From: Buttiauxella gaviniae ATCC 51604
Lineage (GTDB): Bacteria > Pseudomonadota > Gammaproteobacteria > Enterobacterales > Enterobacteriaceae
DNA length: 64,000 nucleotides
Reading direction: 5' to 3'
Assembly (NCBI RefSeq): GCF_001654835.1
Contig: NZ_LXEP01000011.1
Location: 62,001-126,000 of the forward strand
Shown piece after piece: positions 41,361 to 51,622 of the stretch. Each line of letters opens with the position of its first letter. Positions within the stretch are counted from its first letter, which is position 1. The position numbers were made by a program, and so were the translations under genes. Below the pieces are notes generated by a model. It searched no databases. It had not been told where the DNA came from and saw nothing but the letters and a program-made list of their open reading frames with translations.

Positions 41361-42718
41361 GATGATTGCCCTACCATGACGGGTTTCAGTTCAACACGTT
41401 TGATATCGCCAACAATGACCAGGTAGCTCAGTACCGCGACAACCGCGTGAATCCCAACGTAAATCAGCGCACCGTTAAATGAACCGGTTGTGCCGACAAT
41501 GTAGCCGATAGCAATTGGCGTCACGATGCCAGAAACGTTACCGAACATATTAAACAATCCACCGCTCAGGCCGCTGATTTCCTTTGGTGCGGTATCGGCC
41601 ATCACAGCCCAACCCAGAGCCCCGATGCCCTTGCCAAAGAACGCCATCGCCATAAAGCCGACAACCATCAACTCTGATTCGACATAGTTACAGAACACCA
41701 TGCTGACGGAGAGCAACATCCCCAGTACGATTGGCGTTTTACGCGCAATATTTAACGAACCGGTGCGGCGCATCAGCCAGTCTGAAATCACACCACCAAG
41801 CACACCGCCGACAAACCCACACACCGCTGGAACGGAAGCCACAAAACCGGCTTTCAGAATCGACATCCCTTTTTCCTGCACCAGATAAACCGGGAACCAA
41901 GTAATGAAGAAGTAAGTTAAGGCGTTAATACAATACTGGCCGATGTAGATCCCAATCATCATGCGTGATCCGATCAACTGTTTGATCTGGCCCCACTTCT
42001 GTGCCATTGGGATATGCTCTTTTGGCTTCTTCTGATCCATATTGATCAGCGCGCCGCCTTCTTCGATGTACTCCAGCTCTTTCTTGTTCACACCCGGATG
42101 GTTGTTCGGCTCATGAATCACTTTAAGCCAGACAAAACTGATGATGATGCCCAATCCGCCCATAAAGAAGAACACGTGTGACCAGCCCACTTCGTGCGTC
42201 AGCCAACCCATGATTGGCGCGAAGATCACCGTCGCGAAATACTGTGCGGAGTTAAAAATGGAAACCGCCGTGCCGCGTTCCTGTGCAGGGAACCACGCAG
42301 CGACTATTCGGCTGTTGCCGGGGAAGGAAGGTGCTTCGGCCAGGCCCACCAGGAAGCGCAAAGTAAACAGCGCGATGATGATGCCAAAACCACTGAAAAT
42401 ATCGACGAAACCTTGCAGCAAGGTGAACATCGACCAGATAAAGATGGACCAGAAATAAACCCGTTTTGAGCCGAATTTATCCAGCAACCAGCCGCCAGGG
42501 ATTTGCCCTATGACGTATGCCCAGGAAAATGCGGAAAACACATAACCCATGCCAATCGGGTCGAGGCCGATATCTTTTGCCATCTCCGAACCAGCAATAG
42601 ATAACGTGGCGCGGTCACCATAGTTAAACGAGGTGACGATAAAGAGCATGACGACTATCCAATAACGAGCGTTGGTCCTTTTTTCGGCAACGCTCGCCGT
42701 TTGGCTAATTGTATTCAT
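41357..42718 (-). CDS. gudP: D-glucarate/galactarate MFS transporter
   Basis: A 453-residue major facilitator of the anion:cation symporter type with 12 predicted membrane helices. The family signature [12 protein letters not shown] (about 33-44) and the cytoplasmic loop between helices 6 and 7 ([14 protein letters not shown] region) are seen. First gene of the gud unit; AGGAG precedes the ATG. Regulation by CdaR is known in E. coli; I did not identify its site. Confidence 0.95.
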   Translation of the reverse strand: MNTISQTASVAEKRTNARYWIVVMLFIVTSFNYGDRATLSIAGSEMAKDIGLDPIGMGYVFSAFSWAYVIGQIPGGWLLDKFGSKRVYFWSIFIWSMFTLLQGFVDIFSGFGIIIALFTLRFLVGLAEAPSFPGNSRIVAAWFPAQERGTAVSIFNSAQYFATVIFAPIMGWLTHEVGWSHVFFFMGGLGIIISFVWLKVIHEPNNHPGVNKKELEYIEEGGALINMDQKKPKEHIPMAQKWGQIKQLIGSRMMIGIYIGQYCINALTYFFITWFPVYLVQEKGMSILKAGFVASVPAVCGFVGGVLGGVISDWLMRRTGSLNIARKTPIVLGMLLSVSMVFCNYVESELMVVGFMAMAFFGKGIGALGWAVMADTAPKEISGLSGGLFNMFGNVSGIVTPIAIGYIVGTTGSFNGALIYVGIHAVVAVLSYLVIVGDIKRVELKPVMVGQSS

Positions 42719-43065
42719 GTTGCACTCCTGAATTATAGCTTTTGGCTATGATCCATTCTGCACTTGTAGGGTATCAGAATGAGGTATCGGCCCATCCGCA
42801 GTATTTTTTGTGGTGCTGAATCTGCGGTTTTTATGTGGCCGATGGAAAGTATATTAAGGGAGTTAAAACGCCTCACCGTGCAAAGACACAGTTTTATCGC
42901 GCGCTTATTGAGCACTTTATGGCGTATGTCCAATGTGTTGGGGGATGGTTCACGATTTTTGAAACAACCGGATAAAACGAATGGATTAAGCTTGAGGTGA
43001 AACGATGTGCCAATTTTAGTCGGAGGGCAGGTAAGTGTGACGTCACCCGCCCTGGATTCATGTTG
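42719..43065. other. gudP-yqcA intergenic, promoter region, no gene seen
   Basis: 347 bp before gudP. Short open frames exist on both strands but lack ribosome-binding sites and recognisable features. A palindrome ATAGC-TTTTG-GCTAT lies at 42735-42749, close to the gudP start. An imperfect hairpin near 43019-43048 could terminate yqcA. Confidence 0.45.
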
Positions 43066-43515
43066 TTACTTTAACAATGCAGCCCACTGCTCAACCCATG
43101 GGTTAGAGACCGATTCGGGTTCGGGATGATCGTTAGCATCAATGGCTAAAACTGTGCCCACACGTTTAGCACCCTGCTCTTGCAATAAGGAATCAAACTG
43201 CTTCCCGCCGCCACAAAAATGCTCGTAGTTGCTGTCGCCCAGGGCAATCAAACCGTAATGCAAATCTGGCTGGTAACCGACTTTGTCTTTTATCGCCTGA
43301 AACAGAGGAACTATACTGTCTGGCAAATCGCCCTGACCGGTTGTTGAAGTGACAATCAATACGTACTTGTCGCTGTATTTTTGCCAGTCGGCAAGCTCAG
43401 GATCTTCAAATACAGTGGCTTTATGACCTTTCTTTTTTAAAATCGCTTCGGCTTCTTCTGCCACCAACAGCGAGTTTCCATACATCGTGCCTACAAAAAT
43501 TCCCACTTCGGCCAT
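43066..43515 (-). CDS. yqcA: Flavodoxin-like protein YqcA
   Basis: A 149-residue flavodoxin of the short-chain type, length equal to E. coli YqcA. FMN phosphate loop GTMYGNS (9-15), isoalloxazine loops [11 protein letters not shown] and [17 protein letters not shown] are present. The redox partner is unknown. It lies 27 bp after truC, in the usual yqcC-truC-yqcA order. Confidence 0.95.
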   Translation of the reverse strand: MAEVGIFVGTMYGNSLLVAEEAEAILKKKGHKATVFEDPELADWQKYSDKYVLIVTSTTGQGDLPDSIVPLFQAIKDKVGYQPDLHYGLIALGDSNYEHFCGGGKQFDSLLQEQGAKRVGTVLAIDANDHPEPESVSNPWVEQWAALLK

Positions 43516-43542
43516 CAGTTAACTCCTTGCGTTACGGCTGTA

Positions 43543-44313
43543 TTATTCATCCTGGCCGTTGCTTGCAACAAACTCAACCTTTTCGATATCACTCAGCAAT
43601 CCGCTCCAGCCAAACTGTGACATCATCTGCATCCAGGTGCCATCAAGGCTCGCACGAAGACACAGCAGTTCACCGGTAACCGGGTGATTTAGCGAAAGCT
43701 GACTTGCGTGAAGCATTAAACGCTCGCAGCCAAAATGTTCCGCAGCTGCACGGTTTTGACGCAAATCGCCATGTTTTGAGTCACCAATCATCGGGTGGCG
43801 CAAGTGAGACATATGACGGCGTAACTGGTGTTTACGACCAGTTTTAGGTTCGAGTTCAACCAGGCTGTAGCGTGCTGTTGGGTAACGCCCAACCGGAACT
43901 GGCATTTCCACTGTCGCCAGACCACGATAATGCGTTACTGCGGGCTTCGCCTCTTTATCCTGAGTCGCTTTTTTATCGGCGATTTTATCCAGCTCTTCAA
44001 CGAGCGGGTAATCAAGCACCGCATCATCTTCAAGCCAGCCACGCGTCACAGCATGATAGCGCTTCTGAATCTGGTGATTTTCGAACTGCTGAGACAATAA
44101 ATGCGCGACTTCGCTGGAAAGCGCCATCAGCAGTACGCCGGATGTTGGCCTGTCGAGGCGATGAACGGTGAAAACGTGCTTGCCGATTTGGTCGCGCACG
44201 GTTTGCATTACAAAAACGGTTTCATGCCGGTCAAGCCAGCTACGGTGAACTAACCAACCAGAAGGTTTATTAACCACCACCAGCCACTCATCCTGATAAA
44301 TAATTTCCAGCAT
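43543..44313 (-). CDS. truC: tRNA pseudouridine(65) synthase
   Basis: TruC modifies U65 in some tRNAs. The 256-residue RluA-family protein has the catalytic D54 in HRLDRPTSG (51-59). The C-terminal extension past residue 220 is family-typical. Its ATG overlaps the yqcC stop by one base. Confidence 0.96.
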   Translation of the reverse strand: MLEIIYQDEWLVVVNKPSGWLVHRSWLDRHETVFVMQTVRDQIGKHVFTVHRLDRPTSGVLLMALSSEVAHLLSQQFENHQIQKRYHAVTRGWLEDDAVLDYPLVEELDKIADKKATQDKEAKPAVTHYRGLATVEMPVPVGRYPTARYSLVELEPKTGRKHQLRRHMSHLRHPMIGDSKHGDLRQNRAAAEHFGCERLMLHASQLSLNHPVTGELLCLRASLDGTWMQMMSQFGWSGLLSDIEKVEFVASNGQDE

Positions 44314-44642
44314 TATTTCGTGTCACTCGCAAACAGAACATCAAGATCTTGTAGCGCTTTTAACAGCGGATCGCGCCCGACATGTGCTGCATCCATCGCC
44401 ATTTCGTAATAAGGCGCGAGGGCAAAATCAGCAGGCAGAGGGTGTTGAGCGTCAAGAAGTGCGTGCATTCGTGGAATCAGAACCCATTGCAACCATTCAT
44501 GGGGCTGCATTGTATCCAGGCAAAATGGTTGCGTGCTTTCAAAGGCTTCAGCGTCTGGAGCACAGCCCTGCCAAAGTTGATGGTCACGCAAAACTTGTTC
44601 AATGATAAGTAAATGCTGGCGTACCAGCGCGTGGCGTTCCAT
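44313..44642 (-). CDS. yqcC: YqcC family protein (DUF446)
   Basis: A 109-residue protein, same length as E. coli YqcC. Start at 44642 with a strong GGAGG seven bases upstream; the frame extends 28 codons further into the csrB region without similarity. Conserved STQPFCLDTMQPHEWLQWVLIPRM spans about 36-60. Function unknown; coupled to truC. Confidence 0.93.
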   Translation of the reverse strand: MERHALVRQHLLIIEQVLRDHQLWQGCAPDAEAFESTQPFCLDTMQPHEWLQWVLIPRMHALLDAQHPLPADFALAPYYEMAMDAAHVGRDPLLKALQDLDVLFASDTK

Positions 44643-44711
44643 GAAAACCTCCGCATCAGTCAAAAGAAGCCGGCAATCATACCACTTCTTGCTATGGGCG
44701 AAAAAAAGCAT

Positions 44712-45085
44712 AAAAAAAGGGAGCACTGTATAAACAGTGCTCCCGGTTCGTTTCGCAGCTAATCCGGCTACTTTTGGTGCTCCCTGCTCGTCCGTGACAA
44801 CTATGTCCTGCGGTCTCCTGACCTACAATCCGTTGTACTCGCTTCCTGCTACCATCATCCTGAGGTGTTCCGGCATCGTCCTGATGCAATATCCTTTGGT
44901 CTTCCAGACCCACCGAAAATCCAAATTCGGCTCTCTTTCTCCGTCCTGGAGGTGTCCCTTACTCTTCCTGAGTGATCCTTGCTTCGTCCTGAAGCCTTCC
45001 TTGCAACACCATCCTGGTGTGTTCCGCTTCTTCAATGAAGTGACATCATCCTGACATCTCCTTCACTTCCCGACTTCCTGTCGAC
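44712..45085 (-). ncRNA. csrB: CsrB regulatory RNA
   Basis: A 374-nt RNA between yqcC and syd, the E. coli csrB position. On the minus strand it starts GTCGACAGGAAGTC, as E. coli CsrB starts GTCGACAGGGAGTC, contains about 25 GGA triplets, many as AGGA or CAGGATG in hairpin loops, and ends in a strong stem GGGAGCACTG/CAGTGCTCCC (44719-44744) plus seven T. CsrB sequesters the translational regulator CsrA. Transcription depends on BarA-UvrY; UvrY-type palindromes lie 150-190 bp upstream. Confidence 0.95.
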
Positions 45086-45234
45086 GGACATAGAATCTAC
45101 CATTTCGTTCACTCTGGCAAGGCACTCACAACTGAAGCTTACGATAACTTTCATTTAAAAGCAGATCAGAATAATCATAATATTATGATAAATAATGATT
45201 TTGTTATTTATCACTCAAAAAAGTCTGCACGTAA

Positions 45235-45252
45235 AGTTAGAGATCTCTTACA
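45235..45252. promoter_or_regulatory. UvrY-type palindrome, copy 1
   Basis: AGTTAGAGATCTCTTACA, a near match to the UvrY/SirA consensus TGTAAGAGATCTCTTACA (one half degenerate). About 150 bp upstream of the csrB start. Confidence 0.7.
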
Positions 45253-45257
45253 GCTTG

Positions 45258-45275
45258 TGTAAGAGATCTCTCACA
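45258..45275. promoter_or_regulatory. UvrY-type palindrome, copy 2
   Basis: TGTAAGAGATCTCTCACA, one base off the perfect UvrY/SirA palindrome, 23 bp from copy 1, upstream of csrB. It also lies about 20 bp past the 3' end of syd. Confidence 0.8.
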
Positions 45276-45295
45276 AGCCCATCAGCGATCCGCGC

Positions 45296-45847
45296 TTAAA
45301 TAACCTGTGGCTCAAGGTCGTTAAGGAAAGAAATCAGCGATGGGGCGAGTGTTTTGCGCTGCTTAGTACCAATTTTCTCCAGCACCACTTCACCGCTTAA
45401 ATTGCACAGCGACACCACTTCCATTTCATCGGGTGTGGTCGCAAGGAATAGCGTTGGTGAAAGTTTCAGTCTTTTTTGCGTGACCAGATGGCCAATCAGG
45501 TTTTCCTGAACACGCTGGAAATCATCTTCGCTCCAGGCCTGTAACAAAGTTAAGGACTGGCTCCCCAAAAGTGCAGGCATGTCGCCGGCAAATTGCGTGG
45601 TGTAGAACTGATGCGCCGCAGGCTGTAATGCAATGTCCATTGCTCTTTCTACAGCACCAAGATCGTTTTCCGGTGCAAAAGGTTGCGGCTGCCAACGCAC
45701 ATCGTCACCTGTAGTTGTCACGATACACGGCGACGGCACACCATATAATTCTTCGCTCGCGGGCCACCCACCCACCTGCTCACGCCATGCATGACAAAAG
45801 CGATTGGTAAAATCTTCCAGTGCCTGACGTACGTCGTTATCCACCAA
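45296..45847 (-). CDS. syd: SecY-interacting protein Syd
   Basis: Syd is a peripheral cytoplasmic protein that interacts with SecY. The 183-residue product follows E. coli Syd (181), with [41 protein letters not shown] and the CNLSGEV segment. It is divergent from queF. Its 3' end runs into the csrB upstream control region. Confidence 0.95.
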   Translation of the reverse strand: MVDNDVRQALEDFTNRFCHAWREQVGGWPASEELYGVPSPCIVTTTGDDVRWQPQPFAPENDLGAVERAMDIALQPAAHQFYTTQFAGDMPALLGSQSLTLLQAWSEDDFQRVQENLIGHLVTQKRLKLSPTLFLATTPDEMEVVSLCNLSGEVVLEKIGTKQRKTLAPSLISFLNDLEPQVI

Positions 45848-45912
45848 TTTCTCACTCCCTCAAGGCTGCGGTACAATAAAGGCCAATTGTACCTGCATTC
45901 TATTGGTGACAC

Positions 45913-46755
45913 ATGTCTTATGAAAAACACCAGGCACTGAGCGGCCTGACGCTGGGCAAGCCAACCGCTTACCAGGATAAATACCAGGCATCTTTACTTC
46001 AGCCTGTACCGCGTAGTCTTAATCGCGACCCGCTTGGCTTACAGGCTGATAATCTGCCATTTAGTGGTGGCGATATCTGGACCTTGTACGAACTGTCGTG
46101 GTTGAACAGTAACGGTTTGCCTCAGGTGGCAGTCGGGCATGTGCAGCTTGATGCAAACAGCGTGAACCTGGTTGAGTCCAAAAGCTTTAAGCTCTATTTG
46201 AACAGCTTTAACCAGACACAATTCGCAGACTGGGAAAGCGTCGAAGAAACGTTAAAGCGTGATTTAAGCGCCTGCGCACAAGGCGATGTCAGCGTGGTGT
46301 TGTTCCGTTTACGTGAACTCGAAGGCCAGGAAATTGCGGCATTCACAGGCGAGTGCATTGATGAGCAAAATATCACTATTGATAACTACGAATTTAACGC
46401 CGATTACCTCACTGGTGCCGCTGGCGACGAAATCGTAGAGGAAACGCTGGTCAGCCACCTGCTTAAATCCAACTGCCTGATCACCCACCAGCCAGATTGG
46501 GGTTCCGTGCAAATACGCTACCGTGGCCCGCGCATCGACCGGGAAAAGCTGCTGCGCTATCTGGTTTCGTTCCGTCATCACAATGAATTCCACGAACAGT
46601 GCGTTGAGCGCATCTTCAATGACATTCAGCATTTTTGTAACCCGGAAAGCCTGAGCGTTTACGCACGCTATACCCGTCGTGGCGGCCTGGACATTAACCC
46701 GTGGCGTACAAATACCGATTTCCACCCGGCATTTGGGCGTCTGGTTCGTCAATAA
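45913..46755 (+). CDS. queF: NADPH-dependent 7-cyano-7-deazaguanine reductase
   Basis: QueF reduces preQ0 to preQ1 in queuosine synthesis. The 280-residue length marks the bimodular (YqcD-type) form. Nucleophile C188 in [14 protein letters not shown] with D195, and the NADPH motif ESKSFKLY (88-95) in the first T-fold domain. Third queuosine gene in the window. Confidence 0.97.
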   Translation: MSYEKHQALSGLTLGKPTAYQDKYQASLLQPVPRSLNRDPLGLQADNLPFSGGDIWTLYELSWLNSNGLPQVAVGHVQLDANSVNLVESKSFKLYLNSFNQTQFADWESVEETLKRDLSACAQGDVSVVLFRLRELEGQEIAAFTGECIDEQNITIDNYEFNADYLTGAAGDEIVEETLVSHLLKSNCLITHQPDWGSVQIRYRGPRIDREKLLRYLVSFRHHNEFHEQCVERIFNDIQHFCNPESLSVYARYTRRGGLDINPWRTNTDFHPAFGRLVRQ

Positions 46756-46870
46756 GTGCGAAACGCCTCGCAGCCTGAGGAGGGATTATTGTTTTCAGGT
46801 TGTTAAATTGAACATTGCAGGGCTATTGTAATCATTGGGAGCGGCACTTTACGCTTCGTAAGGAGTTAAC

Positions 46871-48235
46871 TTGATTACACATATTAGCCCGCTAGGCTCA
46901 ATGGATATGTTGTCGCAACTGGAAGTGGACATGCTTAAGCGCACGGCCAGTAGCGACCTTTATCAACTGTTTCGCAATTGTTCACTTGCCGTACTTAACT
47001 CAGGAAGCCAGACGGATAGCAGTAAAGAGCTGTTGTCGCGTTACGAAAACTTCGATATCAACATTTTGCGCCGCGAACGTGGTGTCAAACTCGAACTGAT
47101 TAACCCTCCTGAAGACGCTTTCGTCGATGGTCGTATCATCCGGGCTTTGCAAGCTAACTTGTTTGCCGTATTACGCGATATTTTATTCGTTAACGGTCAA
47201 CTTTCCAGCGCAGGTCGCTTCCAGAATCTCGATCTGGAAGAACCGGCAAATATCACCAATATGGTGTTCTCTATCTTACGTAATGCTCGTGCATTGCACG
47301 TCGGCGAAGCGCCAAACCTGGTCGTATGCTGGGGCGGGCACTCAATCAACGAAAACGAATACCTCTATGCGCGTCGCGTCGGCACACAACTAGGCCTGCG
47401 TGAACTCAATATTTGTACCGGCTGTGGCCCTGGCGCTATGGAAGCACCAATGAAGGGTGCGGCGGTAGGTCATGCCCAACAGCGTTATAAAGAAAGCCGC
47501 TTTATTGGTATGACCGAGCCATCAATCATTGCCGCTGAGCCACCGAATCCACTAGTGAATGAGCTGATTATCATGCCTGATATCGAAAAACGCCTTGAAG
47601 CGTTTGTTCGTATTGCGCATGGCATCATCATCTTCCCTGGTGGGGTAGGTACCGCGGAAGAGCTGCTTTACCTGCTCGGCATTCTGATGAATCCTCACAA
47701 CCATGATCAAGTATTGCCACTGATTCTGACCGGGCCGAAAGAAAGTGCTGACTACTTCCGTGTGCTCGATGAGTTCATCGTCAACACCGTGGGTGAGCAG
47801 GCACGCCGTCATTATCAAATCATTATTGACGACCCGGCTGAAGTGGCCCGTCAGATGAAAAAGGCTATGCCGAAAGTGAAAGAGAATCGCCGTGAAACGG
47901 GTGATGCTTATAGCTTCAACTGGTCGATTAGAATTGCGCCAGATTTGCAGATGCCGTTTGAGCCAACCCATGAAAACATGGCAAATCTCAAGTTGTATCC
48001 AGACCAACCGGCAGAACAACTGGCTGCATCTTTGCGTAGGGCATTTTCTGGGATTGTTGCGGGTAACGTTAAAGAAGGCGGGATCCGCGCAATTGAAAAA
48101 TTCGGGCCATATAAAATCCACGGTGATGCAGACATGATGAAACGCATGGATGTTCTCCTCCAGGGATTTGTCGCCCAGCACCGTATGAAATTACCAGGCA
48201 GTGCTTATATTCCTTGCTACGAAATCTGTACCTAA
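46871..48235 (+). CDS. ppnN: Pyrimidine/purine nucleotide 5'-monophosphate nucleosidase
   Basis: PpnN (YgdH) cleaves nucleoside monophosphates to base and ribose 5-phosphate and is activated by (p)ppGpp, made by RelA encoded upstream in this window. Translation starts at TTG 46871 with AAGGAG 6-7 bases upstream, giving 454 residues identical in length to E. coli. LOG-family motifs [16 protein letters not shown] and [16 protein letters not shown] are intact. Confidence 0.96.
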   Translation: MITHISPLGSMDMLSQLEVDMLKRTASSDLYQLFRNCSLAVLNSGSQTDSSKELLSRYENFDINILRRERGVKLELINPPEDAFVDGRIIRALQANLFAVLRDILFVNGQLSSAGRFQNLDLEEPANITNMVFSILRNARALHVGEAPNLVVCWGGHSINENEYLYARRVGTQLGLRELNICTGCGPGAMEAPMKGAAVGHAQQRYKESRFIGMTEPSIIAAEPPNPLVNELIIMPDIEKRLEAFVRIAHGIIIFPGGVGTAEELLYLLGILMNPHNHDQVLPLILTGPKESADYFRVLDEFIVNTVGEQARRHYQIIIDDPAEVARQMKKAMPKVKENRRETGDAYSFNWSIRIAPDLQMPFEPTHENMANLKLYPDQPAEQLAASLRRAFSGIVAGNVKEGGIRAIEKFGPYKIHGDADMMKRMDVLLQGFVAQHRMKLPGSAYIPCYEICT

Positions 48236-48242
48236 CTCACCT

Positions 48243-48270
48243 GGGCGGAGTCACTCCGCCCATCTTTTTT
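48243..48270 (+). terminator. Terminator after ppnN
   Basis: GGGCGGAG/CTCCGCCC perfect 8-bp stem with loop TCA, followed by ATCTTTTTT. Confidence 0.92.
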
Positions 48271-48711
48271 CCCCCACTTTTTTTACCCTTTTGCTGTTTT
48301 ATTCATTTTTCTACATGTTACCGGTATCAGAATTTATCTCTTCATGAAAACTTATGTTTTCGTATACCTCTTCGCTAAAAATCGTGCTTATACAGGCAAT
48401 TACACCACAACCCAGTAATGAAACCTCGTTTTATAAACCACAAAAACATCATCTTTAGGGTATAAACACTGCATAAAATATCAGTCGCAGACTGAAAAAC
48501 TGCAAAAAACCATACAAACAGTAGATTCTTACAATTGGGATCTTGATCACTGATGAATTGACGTCATGAATGTATCTTTCCGCCCGCTGATTATCACTGG
48601 CCAAAATTACTATAAAATAGCCTGTAAACAGCATTAAGTTTCAGTAGTCAATGGCAAGTCATCGCGATTGAACCAGATTTCGAATCATATGTTCCTTTGG
48701 AGAAGTAGTAG
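48271..48711 (+). promoter_or_regulatory. sdaC upstream control region with CRP-like site
   Basis: A gene-free, A/T-rich 440 bp. TGGGATCTTGATCACT at 48536-48551 matches the CRP consensus at 8 of 10 key positions, and a TATAAAAT -10-like element lies near 48611. E. coli sdaC is CRP-activated, which fits. Confidence 0.5.
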
Positions 48712-50010
48712 ATGGAAACCACTCAAACCGGCAGTATTGCCTCTGTCGAGAGCAAAAGTTCGTGGCGCAAGTCCGATACCATGTGGATGCTGGGGCTGTA
48801 CGGTACAGCAATCGGTGCAGGCGTGTTGTTCTTGCCAATTAATGCCGGTGTAGGCGGTCTGATCCCGCTGTTCATTATGGCAATCCTCGCGTTCCCGATG
48901 ACGTTCTTTGCCCATCGTGGTCTGACTCGTTTCGTGCTGTCAGGTAAAAATCCTGGCGAAGACATTACTGAAGTTGTAGAAGAGCACTTTGGCGTTGGCG
49001 CAGGTAAAGTAATCACCCTGCTCTACTTCTTTGCTATCTACCCAATTTTGCTGGTTTATAGCGTTGCTATCACCAACACCGTTGATAGCTTTATTACTCA
49101 CCAATTGGGTCTGGTTTCTCCGCCGCGCGCGCTGTTATCTCTGATTCTGATCGTTGGCCTGATGACTATCGTTCGTTTCGGCGAGCAGATGATCGTTAAA
49201 GCAATGAGTATTTTGGTCTTCCCATTCGTTGCCGCTCTGATGGTTCTGGCTCTGTATCTGATCCCTAACTGGAGCAGCGCGGCATTCGATAACATGTCAT
49301 TTAGCGCAAGCCCGGCAACCGGGAGCGGTTTGTGGATGACACTGTGGCTGGCAATTCCGGTAATGGTGTTCTCCTTTAACCACTCACCAATCATCTCTGC
49401 CTTCGCTGTAGCGAAACGTAACGAGTATGGTGAAGAAGCAGAGAAAAAATGCTCCCGCATCCTGTCCTACGCACACATCATGATGGTTATTACCGTGATG
49501 TTCTTCGTATTCAGCTGCGTACTGAGCCTTTCTCCAGAGAACCTGGCCGAAGCAAAAGCACAGAACATCTCTATTCTGTCTTACCTGGCTAACCACTTTA
49601 ATGCGCCAGTGATTGCGTGGATGGCACCGATTATCGCTATCGTCGCTATCACCAAATCCTTCCTCGGCCACTATTTAGGTGCTCGTGAAGGCTTCAATGG
49701 GATGGTTATCAAGTCCCTGCGCGGCAAAGGCAAGAGCATCGAAATTAGTAAGCTGAACCGCATTACTGCAATCTTCATGCTGGTATCGACATGGATTGTC
49801 GCCACCCTGAACCCAAGCATTCTGGGCATGATTGAAACTCTCGGCGGCCCAATCATTGCAATGATTCTGTTCCTGATGCCGATGTATGCGATTCAGAAAG
49901 TACCAGCGATGCGCAAATATAGCGGTCATATCAGCAATGTATTTGTGGTGATTATGGGTCTAGTCGCTATTTCTGCTATCTCTTACTCTCTATACTCGCT
50001 GTTCATCTAA
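48712..50010 (+). CDS. sdaC: Serine:proton symporter
   Basis: SdaC imports L-serine with protons. The 432-residue protein of the hydroxy/aromatic amino acid permease family has about 11 membrane helices; [17 protein letters not shown] (25-41) and the [16 protein letters not shown] signature are intact. It precedes sdaB, which deaminates the imported serine. Confidence 0.96.
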   Translation: METTQTGSIASVESKSSWRKSDTMWMLGLYGTAIGAGVLFLPINAGVGGLIPLFIMAILAFPMTFFAHRGLTRFVLSGKNPGEDITEVVEEHFGVGAGKVITLLYFFAIYPILLVYSVAITNTVDSFITHQLGLVSPPRALLSLILIVGLMTIVRFGEQMIVKAMSILVFPFVAALMVLALYLIPNWSSAAFDNMSFSASPATGSGLWMTLWLAIPVMVFSFNHSPIISAFAVAKRNEYGEEAEKKCSRILSYAHIMMVITVMFFVFSCVLSLSPENLAEAKAQNISILSYLANHFNAPVIAWMAPIIAIVAITKSFLGHYLGAREGFNGMVIKSLRGKGKSIEISKLNRITAIFMLVSTWIVATLNPSILGMIETLGGPIIAMILFLMPMYAIQKVPAMRKYSGHISNVFVVIMGLVAISAISYSLYSLFI

Positions 50011-50018
50011 CAGTTCTA

Positions 50019-50047
50019 AACCGCCAGCTTCCTGTTGGCGGTTTTTT
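50019..50047 (+). terminator. Terminator between sdaC and sdaB
   Basis: AACCGCCA/TTGGCGGTT stem followed by TTTTTT, only 30 bp before the sdaB ATG. It is likely a partial terminator lowering sdaB relative to sdaC. Confidence 0.8.
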
Positions 50048-50076
50048 CATTAAGTTATTCAGGCAACGGACGCAAC

Positions 50077-51441
50077 ATGATTAGCGTATTCGATATTTTC
50101 AAAATCGGTATTGGCCCTTCCAGTTCCCATACCGTCGGCCCGATGAAAGCCGGTAAGCAATTCGCAGACGATTTAATCGCGCAAGGGATTTTGCAGAACG
50201 TCACGCGTGTAGTGGTTGATGTATATGGTTCACTTTCCCTCACCGGCAAAGGCCACCATACTGATATCGCCATTATCATGGGACTGGCTGGCAACATGCC
50301 AGACACTGTCGATATCGATGCTATCCCTCACTTCATTCAGGACGTGAATACTCACGGTCGTCTGTTACTGGCTAACGGCCAGCGTGAAGTGGAATTCCCG
50401 GTCGATAGCTGCATGAACTTCCACGAAGATAATCTTTCACTGCATGAAAACGGTATGCGTATTACTGCGCTTGCGGGCAGCGAGGTTATCTATAGCCAAA
50501 CTTATTACTCCATCGGCGGCGGTTTTATCGTTGATGAAGCGCATTTTGGCCTCGAAGATACTCAACAGGCTGTCGTTCCATATCCCTATAAAAGTGCGGC
50601 GGATTTGCAGCGTCATTGCAAAGAGAGTGGGCTTTCCCTGTCTGGCCTGATGATGCTCAACGAACGCGCGCTGCGCACTCAGTCTGAAATCGACACCCAC
50701 TTTGCAAACATCTGGGATGTGATGCGCAGCGGTATCGAACGTGGTATCACCACCGAAGGCGTGCTGCCGGGCAAAATGCGTGTGCCACGCCGCGCAGCAG
50801 CATTGCGCAGAATGTTGGTCAGCAGTGACAAGAACAACTCTGATCCAATGGCTGTTGTGGATTGGATTAACATGTTCGCCCTGGCGGTGAACGAAGAGAA
50901 TGCTGCCGGTGGGCGTGTTGTTACAGCTCCGACTAACGGCGCATGCGGCATCGTTCCAGCAGTTTTGGCCTATTACGACAAATTCATTCGCGAAGTTAAT
51001 ACCAACTCTTGCGCACGATACTTCCTCGCTGCCGGTGCAATTGGTTCTCTGTATAAGATGAACGCATCAATTTCAGGTGCAGAAGTCGGTTGCCAGGGCG
51101 AGGTCGGCGTTGCCTGTTCTATGGCCGCGGCAGGTCTTGCTGAACTGTTGGGTGGTAGCCCAAGTCAGGTGTGTATTGCTGCGGAAATCGGCATGGAGCA
51201 TAACCTTGGTCTGACATGCGACCCGGTTGCCGGGCAAGTTCAGGTGCCATGCATTGAGCGTAATGCTATTGCGGCGGTGAAAGCGGTGAATGCGGCACGT
51301 ATGGCATTACGCCGTACCAGCGAACCTCGTGTCTGCCTCGATAAGGTTATCGACACCATGTACGAAACAGGCAAAGACATGAACGCCAAATACCGCGAAA
51401 CTTCTCGCGGCGGGCTGGCCATGAAAGTGTCCTGCGATTAA
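50077..51441 (+). CDS. sdaB: L-serine dehydratase 2
   Basis: SdaB deaminates L-serine to pyruvate and ammonia using an oxygen-sensitive 4Fe-4S cluster. Start at 50077 (MISVFDIFKIGIGPSSSHT) gives 454 residues; an upstream in-frame ATG at 50035 lies inside the terminator and was rejected. The N-terminal ASB domain, TAPTNGACGI, and the cluster cysteines toward the C-terminus (GCQGEVGVAC, TCDPVAGQVQVPC) are intact. Confidence 0.96.
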   Translation: MISVFDIFKIGIGPSSSHTVGPMKAGKQFADDLIAQGILQNVTRVVVDVYGSLSLTGKGHHTDIAIIMGLAGNMPDTVDIDAIPHFIQDVNTHGRLLLANGQREVEFPVDSCMNFHEDNLSLHENGMRITALAGSEVIYSQTYYSIGGGFIVDEAHFGLEDTQQAVVPYPYKSAADLQRHCKESGLSLSGLMMLNERALRTQSEIDTHFANIWDVMRSGIERGITTEGVLPGKMRVPRRAAALRRMLVSSDKNNSDPMAVVDWINMFALAVNEENAAGGRVVTAPTNGACGIVPAVLAYYDKFIREVNTNSCARYFLAAGAIGSLYKMNASISGAEVGCQGEVGVACSMAAAGLAELLGGSPSQVCIAAEIGMEHNLGLTCDPVAGQVQVPCIERNAIAAVKAVNAARMALRRTSEPRVCLDKVIDTMYETGKDMNAKYRETSRGGLAMKVSCD

Positions 51442-51448
51442 TACCAAA

Positions 51449-51474
51449 AAGGCTCTCATCTGAGAGCCTTTTTT
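51449..51474 (+). terminator. Terminator after sdaB
   Basis: GGCTCTCA/TGAGAGCC perfect 8-bp stem with flanking AA and TTTTTT. Confidence 0.93.
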
Positions 51475-51498
51475 AATGGCGGTTTTATATCCAGGCGA

Positions 51499-51621
51499 CC
51501 CTCTAAATAATTCGCGTTGCAGAAAGGCGGTGAGTAAGGGAATCCCAATGAGCTTACTCTAGTAAGTGATTTGGGTGACCGAGTGAAACCAACGCATCTG
51601 CAACGTGAAGTATGACGAGGG
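51499..51621. repeat. ERIC element (full length)
   Basis: About 123 bp beginning CTCTAAATAATTCGCGTTGCAG, with the core AGTAAGTGATTTGGGTGACCG, and ending GCAACGTGAAGTATGACGAGG. It abuts the kduI stop codon. Confidence 0.9.
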
Positions 51622-51622
51622 T

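Noticed and set aside
42733-43000. Short frames on both strands upstream of gudP
   Set aside because: No ribosome-binding site, no recognised features and mutual overlap; treated as noncoding promoter region.
44737-45054. Rightward open frame of 105 codons and a leftward one at 44823-45035
   Set aside because: Both lie within csrB; the repeated SP/LS patterns come from the repeated GGA motifs of the RNA.
47552-48181. Leftward frame of 209 codons
   Set aside because: Antisense to ppnN, without start signals or motifs.
50035-50076. Upstream in-frame ATG for sdaB
   Set aside because: It lies in the sdaC terminator stem and tail; the internal start MISVFDIFKIG matches the family.
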